This document shows, in pieces, positions 54,369 to 61,398 of a stretch of DNA of 64,000 bases (position 1 is its first letter; the number at the start of each line of letters is the position of its first letter). Source of the stretch: Centipeda felix (GTDB lineage: Bacteria > Bacillota > Negativicutes > Selenomonadales > Selenomonadaceae); contig NZ_LT891947.1 of assembly GCF_900186465.1 (NCBI RefSeq), positions 1 to 64,000 of the forward strand. The letters run 5' to 3'. The notes below the pieces were generated by a model. That model was not told the DNA's origin and ran no database searches. It worked only from the letters and a program-made list of their open reading frames with translations. The position numbers and the translations under genes are program-made.

Positions 54369-55217
54369 ATGGCAGAGCAACAGGTTCCTGCGGCGGGTTA
54401 TGCCATCATCGGCGGCTCGGGGACGCTGTCGAGCGACTTCCCGCGCGCCTCGATGGCGGCGGATGTGGAGATCCTCGCGGACGGGCTGCACTTTGCAACA
54501 CCCTACGGCGCGAGTCCTGCATTCCGCCTCTTCTCCGTCGCGGGACGGCGCGTGCTGACCTGCCGCATGCACGGCTGGCGCAGCGGCGTGACGCGCGCGG
54601 ATGCGTCGCGGCAGGTGTTCTGGGTGCTGCGGGAGGCGGGCGTGCGGCGCATTCTCTCCGAGGGCGGCGTTGGGACGGTGAACCCGCTGCTCGACCCGCG
54701 CGACTTCCTCATTCCTGACGATTACCTTGATATGTCCGTGCGCAAGGATGTCATGCTCGACGGACGTTATCTGCTTGTGATGCGGGATGCGCTCTGCTCG
54801 GAACTTCGCACGACGCTCATTGAGGAAACGAGGAAGTGCTATACGGGGCGCATTTTTGACCGCGGCATCTACGCCGTCACTGACGGGCGGCATTTCGAGA
54901 GCCCTGCCGAGATCGCGATGCTGAAAGGGCACGCGGACATCGTCGGGCAGAGCCTTGCGCCCGAGGTCTACCTTGCGCGCGAGATCGGCGCGTGCTATGC
55001 GGGACTGTATTTCGTCGTCAACTACGGCGAGGGCATCCGCCCGTGGTCGCACGACACTCTAGAGCAGATCTTCTACGACGATGCACCGATGATCGGCGAC
55101 ATCCTCCTCGCGACGATCCGCAGCGTCCCCGCCGAAAAGAGCGCGTGCGAATGCCGCAGCCTGCGCAAGGAGACACTGCTCAAGGATGTTTACAACGAAG
55201 AGTCGGACAAGGGTTGA
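54369..55217 (+). CDS. MTAP/PNP-family nucleoside phosphorylase in the mqn operon
   Basis: The 282-residue phosphorylase has 'YAIIGGSGTLSSDFP' (phosphate loop), 'CRMHGWRSG' in the position of the usual His-Gly-x-x-His phosphate site, and 'SEGGVGTVNPLLDPRDFLIPDDYLD' (split; 54657-54730) like the MTAP substrate segment. It should split a 5'-modified adenosine or inosine nucleoside with phosphate. Being third in fic-mqnE-mqnC suggests a role in removing the base from aminodeoxyfutalosine/futalosine (the MqnB step) or recycling 5'-deoxyadenosine or MTA. GGAGG lies 7 nt before the ATG. Confidence 0.85.
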   Translation: MAEQQVPAAGYAIIGGSGTLSSDFPRASMAADVEILADGLHFATPYGASPAFRLFSVAGRRVLTCRMHGWRSGVTRADASRQVFWVLREAGVRRILSEGGVGTVNPLLDPRDFLIPDDYLDMSVRKDVMLDGRYLLVMRDALCSELRTTLIEETRKCYTGRIFDRGIYAVTDGRHFESPAEIAMLKGHADIVGQSLAPEVYLAREIGACYAGLYFVVNYGEGIRPWSHDTLEQIFYDDAPMIGDILLATIRSVPAEKSACECRSLRKETLLKDVYNEESDKG

Positions 55218-55242
55218 CGAAAAACGCCGAACATCGTATAAT
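55214..55242 (+). promoter_or_regulatory. Promoter of antisense RNA 1
   Basis: TTGACG (55214-55219), a 17-bp spacer and perfect TATAAT (55237-55242). It overlaps the end of the phosphorylase gene and drives a short RNA, not a protein gene. Confidence 0.85.
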
Positions 55243-55248
55243 GGACAT

Positions 55249-55345
55249 AGAAAAAGGTGCTGCCGGTAAACGGTCAGCCCCCGTAATCTAAGAAATGGTT
55301 ATAAGAAACCCGCCTAGAGTTGGTGACTGCAGGCGGGTATTCTTA
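55249..55345 (+). ncRNA. Antisense antitoxin RNA 1
   Basis: This ~97-nt RNA runs from the promoter above to the hairpin ACCCGCCT / AGGCGGGT (55308-55338) plus ATTCTTA. Its 3' part is complementary to the 3' end, including the stop codon, of the convergent toxin mRNA. The body contains AAAAAGGTGCTGCC and GTAAACGGTCAGC, shared almost exactly with the second copy at 56956, which supports a conserved RNA. The hairpin has U-rich tails in both directions, so both transcripts end in it. Confidence 0.75.
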
Positions 55346-55411
55346 TGGTCTCAAGGCTACGATACAGATCGTTACAAGAAAGATGAACGACAGAAAATCG
55401 TACAGAGTCAT
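55343..55411 (-). CDS. Type I toxin-like hydrophobic peptide 1
   Basis: The 22-residue peptide has core 'YDFLSFIFLVTICI', then AL-Arg-Pro: a single membrane helix with a polar start and a basic end, like TxpA/Fst/holin-like type I toxins. GAGGAGG lies 9-11 nt before the ATG, and the sequence CTCCTC just upstream can pair with GAGGAG, hiding the SD in a hairpin. The paralogue at 57048 keeps 11 or more of the core positions and the same RNA architecture. Confidence 0.78.
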   Translation of the reverse strand: MTLYDFLSFIFLVTICIVALRP

Positions 55412-55474
55412 AAGTATCGCCTCCTCTCTTGAGGAGACTGACCGCCTACCGCTCGTGACAACACCTGCGTGTAT

Positions 55475-55643
55475 TATAGGAAGCACTGATAAATTCAGCA
55501 CTGCCATCTTGGCACATCTTTTCCGCCCGCTCTGTGTCGACAAATCCTCCACATAGCCTTTGCTATGCGTCCGGTTTGTCTCCTTGATCGGACGGAAAAT
55601 CTGTACCAATCTGACAGACTTCATTTTATCAGCGATTCCTATA
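55475..55643. mobile_element. 169-bp MITE-like element with terminal inverted repeats
   Basis: The left end TATAGGAAGCACTGATAAA (55475-55493) and right end TTTATCAGCGATTCCTATA (55625-55643) are inverted repeats, 17 of 19 matching. There is no ORF. The outer TATA may include a TA target duplication. The left end abuts the -10 box (TATAAT, minus, plus-strand 55473-55478) of toxin gene 1, so insertion would have replaced its -35 region; the second toxin copy lacks this element. Confidence 0.75.
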
Positions 55644-55738
55644 GCATGAAAATATTTGTCTGTGAACTGTTGTTTCATATTGACAGGTCGGCAATACGAA
55701 CTCTCCTGTATACACGCTATACTCCGTGAAAAAACCCG

Positions 55739-55767
55739 TTGACAATAATTCCCTGTGGTGCTACTAT
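55739..55767 (+). promoter_or_regulatory. Promoter of ldh
   Basis: Perfect TTGACA (55739-55744), a 17-bp spacer and TACTAT (55762-55767). It is followed by the perfect hairpin CGCAGGA-AA-TCCTGCG at the RNA's 5' end. Confidence 0.8.
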
Positions 55768-55822
55768 GATGGCGCAGGAAATCCTGCGGCGATGATTTGA
55801 CCGAGAAGAGGTGTGATTCGTC

Positions 55823-55864
55823 GTGAAACAATTATTATCTGTACAAATTCTTCTTCGACCGTAG
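55823..55864 (+). CDS. Possible 13-codon leader peptide of ldh
   Basis: GTG AAA CAA TTA TTA TCT ... CTT CTT CGA CCG TAG, with GAGG about 11 nt upstream. Four of 13 codons are Leu, in two adjacent pairs. It ends 1 bp before the leader terminator, an arrangement used in attenuation. It could be a chance ORF. Confidence 0.35.
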   Translation: MKQLLSVQILLRP

Positions 55865-55865
55865 T

Positions 55866-55897
55866 GCCCGAGTGCGTTTTTGCGTTCGGGCTTTTTA
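55866..55897 (+). terminator. Leader terminator upstream of ldh (candidate attenuator)
   Basis: GCCCGAGTGCG and TGCGTTCGGGC form an 11-bp stem (three G-U pairs) with a TTTT loop, followed by TTTTTATTATTT. It sits between the ldh promoter and the ldh SD (AGGAGG), so full-length ldh mRNA requires readthrough. Confidence 0.8.
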
Positions 55898-55917
55898 TTA
55901 TTTAGGAGGTCATTATT

Positions 55918-56877
55918 ATGTCCATCAACCGGGGAAAAGTCGTCATCATCGGTACGAGCAATGTTGGCTCCGCCGTGCTCAACAAGATCGCGGACTTTCA
56001 GCTTGCCTCGGAGATCGCGCTGATCGATCTCGACATGGATCGCGCACGCGGCGAGGCACTGGATACCAGTCATGCCATGTCCTCACCGTACAGTACGAAC
56101 ATCAAGATCCATACGGGGACGTATGAGGACTGCCGCGATGCGGCGTTCATCGTCATCACGGCGGGACCTTCGATCCTGCCCGGGGAGAAGCCCGACCGAC
56201 TGAAGCTCGCGAGCACGAACACGAAGATCATGCGCTCCATCTTCTCTGAGATCGTGAAATACACGAAGGAAGCCATGGTCATCATGATTACGAATCCGCT
56301 TGACGTTGCGACCTACGTCGTATCAACCGAGTTCGACTACCCGCGCGAAAAGATCCTTGGCACGGGCACGATGCTCGAGACCTATCGCTTCCGTTACCTT
56401 CTCGCGGAGCATTATGATATGGATCCGAAGAATATCCACGGCTATGTCCTCGGAGAGCATGGCAACGATGCTTTTGTTGCGTGGTCGACGGTCAACTGTG
56501 CGGGGCTCGGGATCGATCATCTTGACGAATACTTCCACTTTAAGGAGCGGCTGAATCGTCATGACATCGAGCAGGGACTCATACAGACGGCATACGATGT
56601 CATCAACCTCAAAGGATTTACCAACACGGGAATTGCTATGGTTGCCTGCCGCTTTATTAAGGCGATTCTCTACAATGAGCATACGATCCTGCCCTGTGCC
56701 GCCGTTATGAACGGCGAGTACGGCATGAAGGATGTTGCACTCTCCATTCCGCGCATGATCGCACAGGACGGCATCGTCCGCTCGCTCGAGGTGCGCCTTG
56801 CCGACGATGAGATGGAAAAACTTTTCCGTGCGCAGAAGAGCGTTCGTGCCGCACTCGACGGTGCGGGCGTGAAGTAA
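55918..56877 (+). CDS. ldh: L-lactate dehydrogenase
   Basis: The 319-residue NAD-dependent LDH/MDH-family enzyme has the Rossmann start 'KVVIIGTSNVGSAVLNKI' with Asp after strand 2 ('IALIDLDMDRARGEALD'), the substrate Arg region 'MLETYRFRYLLAEH', and the catalytic His in 'LGEHGNDAFVAWS' (LDH usually has GEHGDSE). It reduces pyruvate to lactate for NADH reoxidation. It is preceded by a leader terminator. The unusual 'GND' after the catalytic His leaves some doubt about substrate, with another 2-hydroxyacid as an alternative. Confidence 0.88.
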   Translation: MSINRGKVVIIGTSNVGSAVLNKIADFQLASEIALIDLDMDRARGEALDTSHAMSSPYSTNIKIHTGTYEDCRDAAFIVITAGPSILPGEKPDRLKLASTNTKIMRSIFSEIVKYTKEAMVIMITNPLDVATYVVSTEFDYPREKILGTGTMLETYRFRYLLAEHYDMDPKNIHGYVLGEHGNDAFVAWSTVNCAGLGIDHLDEYFHFKERLNRHDIEQGLIQTAYDVINLKGFTNTGIAMVACRFIKAILYNEHTILPCAAVMNGEYGMKDVALSIPRMIAQDGIVRSLEVRLADDEMEKLFRAQKSVRAALDGAGVK

Positions 56878-56920
56878 AGGCTGTTATGTCCTTTGCAGTG
56901 AACGCTCCCACCCGTCAGGC

Positions 56921-56949
56921 TTGACGGAACGGTTCACACGTCGTATAAA
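56921..56949 (+). promoter_or_regulatory. Promoter of antisense RNA 2
   Basis: TTGACG (56921-56926), a 17-bp spacer and TATAAA (56944-56949): the same design as the promoter at 55214. Confidence 0.8.
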
Positions 56950-56955
56950 TGAGCA

Positions 56956-57050
56956 CAGAAAAAGGTGCTGCCAGTAAACGGTCAGCTCCTCTGCTAAAAA
57001 CGAACTAAGATTAGCCGCCTAAGTTTGGAGACAGAGGGCGGCTTTTCTTA
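56956..57050 (+). ncRNA. Antisense antitoxin RNA 2
   Basis: This ~95-nt RNA ends at the hairpin AGCCGCC / GGCGGCT (57013-57043) plus TTTCTTA. It shares AGAAAAAGGTGCTGCC and GTAAACGGTCAGC with RNA 1 near its 5' end, and overlaps the 3' end of toxin gene 2 on the other strand including the stop codon. Confidence 0.75.
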
Positions 57051-57116
57051 TGCTTTGATCGCTGCAATACAAATTGTAACGAAAAAGATCAGCGAAAGAA
57101 ATTCGTATGGTCCCAT
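57048..57116 (-). CDS. Type I toxin-like hydrophobic peptide 2
   Basis: The 22-residue paralogue of the peptide at 55343 has core 'YEFLSLIFFVTICIAAIKA'. A GGGAG SD lies before the ATG; CTCCC-GTAA-GGGAG immediately upstream forms a hairpin that hides it. Stop-codon overlap with the antisense RNA is as in copy 1. Unlike copy 1, its promoter region is intact. Confidence 0.78.
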   Translation of the reverse strand: MGPYEFLSLIFFVTICIAAIKA

Positions 57117-57179
57117 AAGCATCACTCCCTTACGGGAGCGTGAATCGACCGCCTACCGTTATTGACAATACCTATGTGT

Positions 57180-57208
57180 ATCATAACATGAAATTTCATG
57201 TTTATGAA
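57180..57208 (-). promoter_or_regulatory. Toxin 2 promoter with a perfect palindrome between -35 and -10
   Basis: On the minus strand, TTCATA (57203-57208), a 17-bp spacer and TATGAT (57180-57185). The spacer is almost exactly the 18-bp perfect palindrome AACATGAAATTTCATGTT (57185-57202), a natural operator position. The 5' UTR sequence after the -10 (AGGTNTTGTCA...CGGTAGGCGGTC) is shared with toxin 1. Confidence 0.7.
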
Positions 57209-57222
57209 CATCTGTTTCATAC

Positions 57223-57257
57223 AAAACACCGCCCCGTGTGTAGTGGCGCGGTGTTTT
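57223..57257 (-). terminator. Terminator of the kor operon
   Basis: AAAACACCGC / GCGGTGTTTT arms with a 15-nt loop; the minus-strand tail is TTTTGT. It lies 10 bp beyond the korC stop codon. Confidence 0.8.
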
Positions 57258-57266
57258 CGTTTGTCG

Positions 57267-57797
57267 TTATCCCTTCGCCGCCTCGTATCCGACCATCAAT
57301 GCCTGCATATTCGCCTCAACGGTGTGCGGCGGAACGCGGTTCGCGACGGCATTCTTGACCGCATCGAGCGGGACGATGCCGGAGACGTGCGTGATCACGC
57401 CGAGGGCGACGATATTGGCAAAGAGTGACTTGCCAATCTCGCGGGTGGCGAGCGTGGTGATGGGAACGGAGACGATGTGCGCTGCCTGCGGTACATTTGG
57501 CACAAGCTCGCTGTCAACGATCAGGATGCCCGTCGCGGGGTCGAGATCGCCCGCGTACTTGTCCGCCGCCGCCTGTGTCATGGCGAGGACGATGTCGGGA
57601 TGTTCGACGTGCGGATGATAGATCACGTCATCGCTGATGATAACCTCGGAGCGGGACGCGCCGCCGCGTGCCTCGGGACCGTAGGACTGCGACTGTGCGA
57701 CATTCATTCCGCACGCGGTTGCCGCCTCGGCAAAGATGATGGCGGCGGTGATGACGCCCTGTCCGCCCGAGCCTGAGAGACGAAGTTCCTTCTGCAT
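57267..57797 (-). CDS. korC: 2-oxoacid:ferredoxin oxidoreductase, gamma subunit
   Basis: The 176-residue gamma domain has the opening 'LRLSGSGGQGVITAAIIFAEA' and 'QSYGPEARGGASRSEVIIS', both typical. It is last of korDABC, 1 bp after korB. With the other subunits it converts 2-oxoglutarate (or another 2-oxoacid) and CoA to acyl-CoA with reduced ferredoxin, or the reverse. Confidence 0.93.
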   Translation of the reverse strand: MQKELRLSGSGGQGVITAAIIFAEAATACGMNVAQSQSYGPEARGGASRSEVIISDDVIYHPHVEHPDIVLAMTQAAADKYAGDLDPATGILIVDSELVPNVPQAAHIVSVPITTLATREIGKSLFANIVALGVITHVSGIVPLDAVKNAVANRVPPHTVEANMQALMVGYEAAKG

Positions 57798-57798
57798 A

Positions 57799-58647
57799 TC
57801 AGAGCCCTCCCGCGCGCCGCTGAATCTCGGCGTTCGCCGTGCCGTACTCCTCGCCCGCGCATTCGTAGAGCAGTCCGATGGGGAATTTCTCCGGCGTGCG
57901 CTTCTCGGGCGGGAGCTTGTCCCATGCCGCCTTCATGACGGCGGAGTCCTTCATCCATGTGAGCATCGCGGCGGGCGACCCCATCTTGTTCTTGCGCCCG
58001 TAGGCGGTCGGGCACTGCACCATCGCCTCGATGAGGGCAAAGCCGTGATTTTTGAGCCCTCCCGCAATCATCTGCGTGAGATGCTTGACGTGGAACGCCG
58101 TCGAGCGTGCGACGTAGGTCGCACCTGCTGCCTCGGCGATGCGGCACGCGTCGAGCGGGCGGTCGATCGTCCCGTATGGTGCCGTCGCCGTCATCTTGCC
58201 CGGCGGGGTCGTCGGCGAGGACTGTCCGCCCGTCATGCCGTAGATATTGTTGTTGAAAAGTACGACGGTGAGATCGACGTTGCGCCGACAGCCGTGCAGG
58301 AAGTGATTGCCGCCGATGGCAGTGCAGTCGCCGTCTCCTGTAATGACGATGACGTTCAGCTCGGGTCGTGCGAGCTTGATCCCCGTTGCGAAGGGAATGG
58401 CGCGCCCGTGCGCCGTGTGTACGGTGTCAAAGTCCATATAGCCCGAGCCGCGTGAGGAACAGCCGATGCCGGAGACAATGACGGTGTTGTCCTGCGAAAA
58501 TCCCTCCGCAGCGTCCACCGCCTCCGCGATGCACTTCATTGCCGTGCCGTTGCCGCAGCCCGGACACCAGAGATGGGGGAGGCGGTTCTGACGAAAATAC
58601 TGCTCGAACGGACGCTGTATGTCGGTCTTTGTATGTGCTGTGCTCAT
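57799..58647 (-). CDS. korB: 2-oxoacid:ferredoxin oxidoreductase, beta subunit
   Basis: The 282-residue ThDP-binding subunit has 'LWCPGCGNGTAMKCIAEAVD', the ThDP/Mg2+ motif 'VITGDGDCTAIGGNHFLHG...NNNIYGMTGGQSSPTTP' (58200-58350, two parts), and no additional Cys-rich domain. The start overlaps korA by 4 bp. Lack of its own ferredoxin domain fits a four-subunit enzyme with korD. Confidence 0.94.
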   Translation of the reverse strand: MSTAHTKTDIQRPFEQYFRQNRLPHLWCPGCGNGTAMKCIAEAVDAAEGFSQDNTVIVSGIGCSSRGSGYMDFDTVHTAHGRAIPFATGIKLARPELNVIVITGDGDCTAIGGNHFLHGCRRNVDLTVVLFNNNIYGMTGGQSSPTTPPGKMTATAPYGTIDRPLDACRIAEAAGATYVARSTAFHVKHLTQMIAGGLKNHGFALIEAMVQCPTAYGRKNKMGSPAAMLTWMKDSAVMKAAWDKLPPEKRTPEKFPIGLLYECAGEEYGTANAEIQRRAGGL

Positions 58648-59795
58648 GCCCGCACCTCCTCGCTCATCTGACGGATCGCCGCCGTGATCTCCTGCGGCGT
58701 GAAATCCAGCATATTGTACTTGAGGCAGGAGCGGACGTGCGTGCCGTGTGCAGCGCGCGTGACCTCACCTACGAGCTGCCCGTAGTTCAGCTCCGCGGCG
58801 AGAATGCCCTTGACACGTGCCGCGAGCCGTGCGACTGCCGCATCCGCGAACGGCCAGATCGTCTGGAGCCGCAGGAAGCCGACCTTGATTCCCTCGGCGC
58901 GTGCCGTGCGCACCGCTTCGTATGCCGTACGCGCCGTGCCGCCGTAGCTGACGACGGCGTACTCCGCGTCCTCCATAAAGGATTCCTCTGTGTGGATAAT
59001 CTCCTCACCCACGCGGCTGATCTTCTCGTGGAGACGGCGGATGAGCTGCTCCGTCACGGCAGGACTGCCTGAGGGAAAACCCGTCTCATCGTGGAGCAGT
59101 CCCGTGACGTGGATGTGATATCCGTCGCCGAAACGCGCCGCGTCGGGTACGAGATCCTCGCCCACGGCATAGGGCTGATAGCCCTCGGCACGCGTTGCTT
59201 TCGGCAGGCGGCGCGGGTAGATTTCGATTTCCTCAGGGGAGGGCAGTGTCACATTCTCGCGCAGATGCCCGATGATCTCGTCCGTCAGCAAAATGACGGG
59301 GGTGCGGAAACGCTCCGCATAGTTCACTGCCATGACTGCCATGTCGAATGACTCGCGCACGCTCCACGGGGAGAGCGCGATGATCGGATGATCGCCGTGC
59401 GTGCCCCAGCGCGCCTGCATCACATCGCCCTGCGAGGGTGCGGTCGGCTGTCCTGTCGAGGGGCCGACGCGCTGGACGTTCGCCACCACGCAGGGGATCT
59501 CCGCGCACGCGGCATAGCCGATCAGCTCCTGCTTCAGTGAGAAGCCCGGGCCGCTCGTCGCGTCCATGACCTTTGCCCCTGCGAGTGATGCGCCGAGAAT
59601 CGCGCCCATCGCGCCGATCTCGTCCTCCATCTGGAGGAATGTGCCGCCGATTTTCGGCAGCAGCTTTGCCATCTGCTCGGCGATTTCCGTGGACGGCGTG
59701 ATCGGATAGCCCGCGAAGAACGTCACACCTGCCGCAATCGCGCCCTCGGCAACCGCCTCGTTGCCCTGCATGAGCCTTGCTCTCGTCTCGCTCAT
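58644..59795 (-). CDS. korA: 2-oxoacid:ferredoxin oxidoreductase, alpha subunit
   Basis: The 383-residue protein has the pyrimidine-binding domain 'GVTFFAGYPITPSTEIAEQM', then 'MEDEIGAMGAILGASLAGAKVMDATSGPGFSLKQE' (59570-59670), and 'RVGPSTGQPTAPSQGDVMQARWG', characteristic of KorA. The frame runs upstream through the korD gene, but the ATG at 59795 (MSETRARL) overlaps korD by 4 bp and has GGAGGGAGAAG upstream, so it is the start. Confidence 0.94.
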   Translation of the reverse strand: MSETRARLMQGNEAVAEGAIAAGVTFFAGYPITPSTEIAEQMAKLLPKIGGTFLQMEDEIGAMGAILGASLAGAKVMDATSGPGFSLKQELIGYAACAEIPCVVANVQRVGPSTGQPTAPSQGDVMQARWGTHGDHPIIALSPWSVRESFDMAVMAVNYAERFRTPVILLTDEIIGHLRENVTLPSPEEIEIYPRRLPKATRAEGYQPYAVGEDLVPDAARFGDGYHIHVTGLLHDETGFPSGSPAVTEQLIRRLHEKISRVGEEIIHTEESFMEDAEYAVVSYGGTARTAYEAVRTARAEGIKVGFLRLQTIWPFADAAVARLAARVKGILAAELNYGQLVGEVTRAAHGTHVRSCLKYNMLDFTPQEITAAIRQMSEEVRA

Positions 59796-59995
59796 TTGTG
59801 CTTCTCCCTCCGTTCCACGAATATCGCAAAATCGGGACAGCGCATCTCGCACTGTCCGCACGCGATGCAGTCCTCGGGGCGGATGGGTGTGATCTTGCCG
59901 AGCAGACTCACCTCGAGCACCTTCTTCGGGCAGAATGCCGCGCAGATGCCGCAGCCCTTGCACCGCTTTTCCTTGATATACAGCTCACCTTTCAT
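59792..59995 (-). CDS. korD: 2-oxoacid:ferredoxin oxidoreductase, ferredoxin-like delta subunit
   Basis: The 67-residue protein has two 4Fe-4S motifs: 'CKGCGICAAFCPKKV' and 'CIACGQCEMRCPDFAI'. It transfers electrons from the ThDP site to ferredoxin. It is first in the operon; AAAGGTGA-like sequence is weak, and GGGAGAGAAGTGCC precedes the ATG. Confidence 0.93.
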   Translation of the reverse strand: MKGELYIKEKRCKGCGICAAFCPKKVLEVSLLGKITPIRPEDCIACGQCEMRCPDFAIFVERREKHK

Positions 59996-60299
59996 GGCAC
60001 TTCTCTCCCGCCGGGATGCGGAAACACATCCTCACATACACAAAAGCTCATCCTATCATTTCTATAAAAACGATTTTATCATTATAACAGAAAATACAGA
60101 AAGAGGATATATCCCCTGATAGGAAAGGGGGTTCGCGCGTGTATACATCTGCTTGTCTACCGATTGCCTACAAAAATCATTTGTCTGCAAGCCGTTCAAA
60201 GATACGATACATGAGTTAGGGCGCAGGATAATATGTGCCGCCTGTGAGGATGACGGCGAACTGTTCGGGCGTGATAATGGTACTTAGGACGGCTTTTCT
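59996..60299. other. Intergenic region upstream of korDABC
   Basis: A perfect TATAAT on the minus strand (plus-strand 60081-60086) is a candidate kor -10 box, without a good -35 box at the expected distance. The rest (60120-60299) shows no gene, repeat or RNA class I recognise; CCCC...GGGG at about 60113-60130 could form a small hairpin. Confidence 0.4.
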
Positions 60300-60639
60300 A
60301 TGCCCAAATTTTCTGTGTGTACGAACGACGAAAGCCGGGGCGGGAATTTTCGCCGCATGATGGACGCCATCAAATCGGTGGGAAAGCCTTCCCCGCATGT
60401 TGAAGTTCGCGACGGCACAGAGAAGTGACAGCGGATATCGGTGTATCGCAGGTGAAACGGTTCATGAAGGACAAGCGTCCCACCGACGGTGCAGTGATCT
60501 CTCGCCGCGAACAGCTGCACAGGAAGTGCGCATTACCTACTACACCTGCAGCGCTATGGACATCGGCTGTGCCGACGATGCAAAGAGCGCGCTGCACAAG
60601 ATATTTTCGGTCATTGAAACCGCCATTTTTTTGTGCTAG
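60300..60639 (+). pseudogene. Possible decayed gene split over three frames
   Basis: An ORF at 60300-60428 (42 residues, 'MPKFSVCTNDESRGGNF...') stops where a second frame becomes protein-like (from about 60425: 'VSQVKRFMKDKRPTDGAVIS'), then a third frame continues ('RITYYTCSAMDIGCADDAKS') to about 60620. Together they read as one basic ~105-residue protein with two frameshifts. The family is not recognised. The base composition and lack of a promoter fit a relic. Confidence 0.35.
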
Positions 60640-60672
60640 AATAAATTGCGATCGGATCGGAGAAAGGATGCC

Positions 60673-61368
60673 ATGATGGATGAGGAACTGCGCCGCTACG
60701 AGAAGATACGCGGAGCGTACTGTTCGGTCGGGCGGCTCGCGAGCCTCTATGACGGAATGATGACGTACTCGACATGGTCGGGGAAGCTGGTCTCACGGCT
60801 CGTGTGGGGGCTGGATCGCAGCGGCGTGCGCCGCTATGTGACGCTTGCGCTGCGTGCGGCGCACGAGGGCTTTACAGGACGCCTGCTTGAGGTACCCGTC
60901 GGGACGGGATGTCTCTCGCTGCCCGTCTATGCGGAGCTCCCGGAGGCGGACATCACCTGTCTCGACTACGCGCCCGCGATGCTTGCGGCGGCGCGTGCGC
61001 GTGCGGAGGCACTCGGCATTCGGAACGTCACCTTTACCGAGGGGGACGTCGGGCATTTGACGTTTGGCGACGCTGCGTTCGATGCGGCGGTTTCGATCAA
61101 TGGGGTTCATGCGTTTCCCGACAAGGAAGCGGCATGGAGCGAGGTACACCGCGTACTGCGTCCCGGCGGACGTCTGACGGGGTCGGTGTTTGTCCTGGGG
61201 GAGAATGCGCGGACGGACTTCGTCGTGACGCAGCTCTACACGCGCATGGGATTCTTTACGCCGCCGTATGACACCCGGGAGAGCTTGACGGAGCGCCTGC
61301 GTGCGCTCTATGCGGAGGCCTCTGTGGAGTGCGTGGAATCGCTCGCTTGTTTTTCCTGTGTAAAGTAG
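60673..61368 (+). CDS. Class I SAM-dependent methyltransferase
   Basis: The 231-residue Rossmann methyltransferase has motif I 'LLEVPVGTGCLSLPV', the acidic residue after strand 2 in 'ITCLDYAPAMLAAARARAE', and motif post-I/IV 'FDAAVSINGVHAFPDKEAAWSEVHRVLRPGGRL' (61075-61170). The Methyltransf_11-like substrate is unknown. The ATG at 60673 has GGAGAAAGG upstream. It is probably co-transcribed with the next gene 30 bp downstream. Confidence 0.9.
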   Translation: MMDEELRRYEKIRGAYCSVGRLASLYDGMMTYSTWSGKLVSRLVWGLDRSGVRRYVTLALRAAHEGFTGRLLEVPVGTGCLSLPVYAELPEADITCLDYAPAMLAAARARAEALGIRNVTFTEGDVGHLTFGDAAFDAAVSINGVHAFPDKEAAWSEVHRVLRPGGRLTGSVFVLGENARTDFVVTQLYTRMGFFTPPYDTRESLTERLRALYAEASVECVESLACFSCVK

Positions 61369-61398
61369 GGGGATGCCTACTAGAAGGAGGACGTTTTT

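Noticed and set aside
55343-55831. 162-codon minus-strand ORF containing toxin 1 at its end
   Set aside because: The upstream part covers the MITE and ldh promoter and is not protein-like; the SD and hairpin fit the 22-codon start at 55411.
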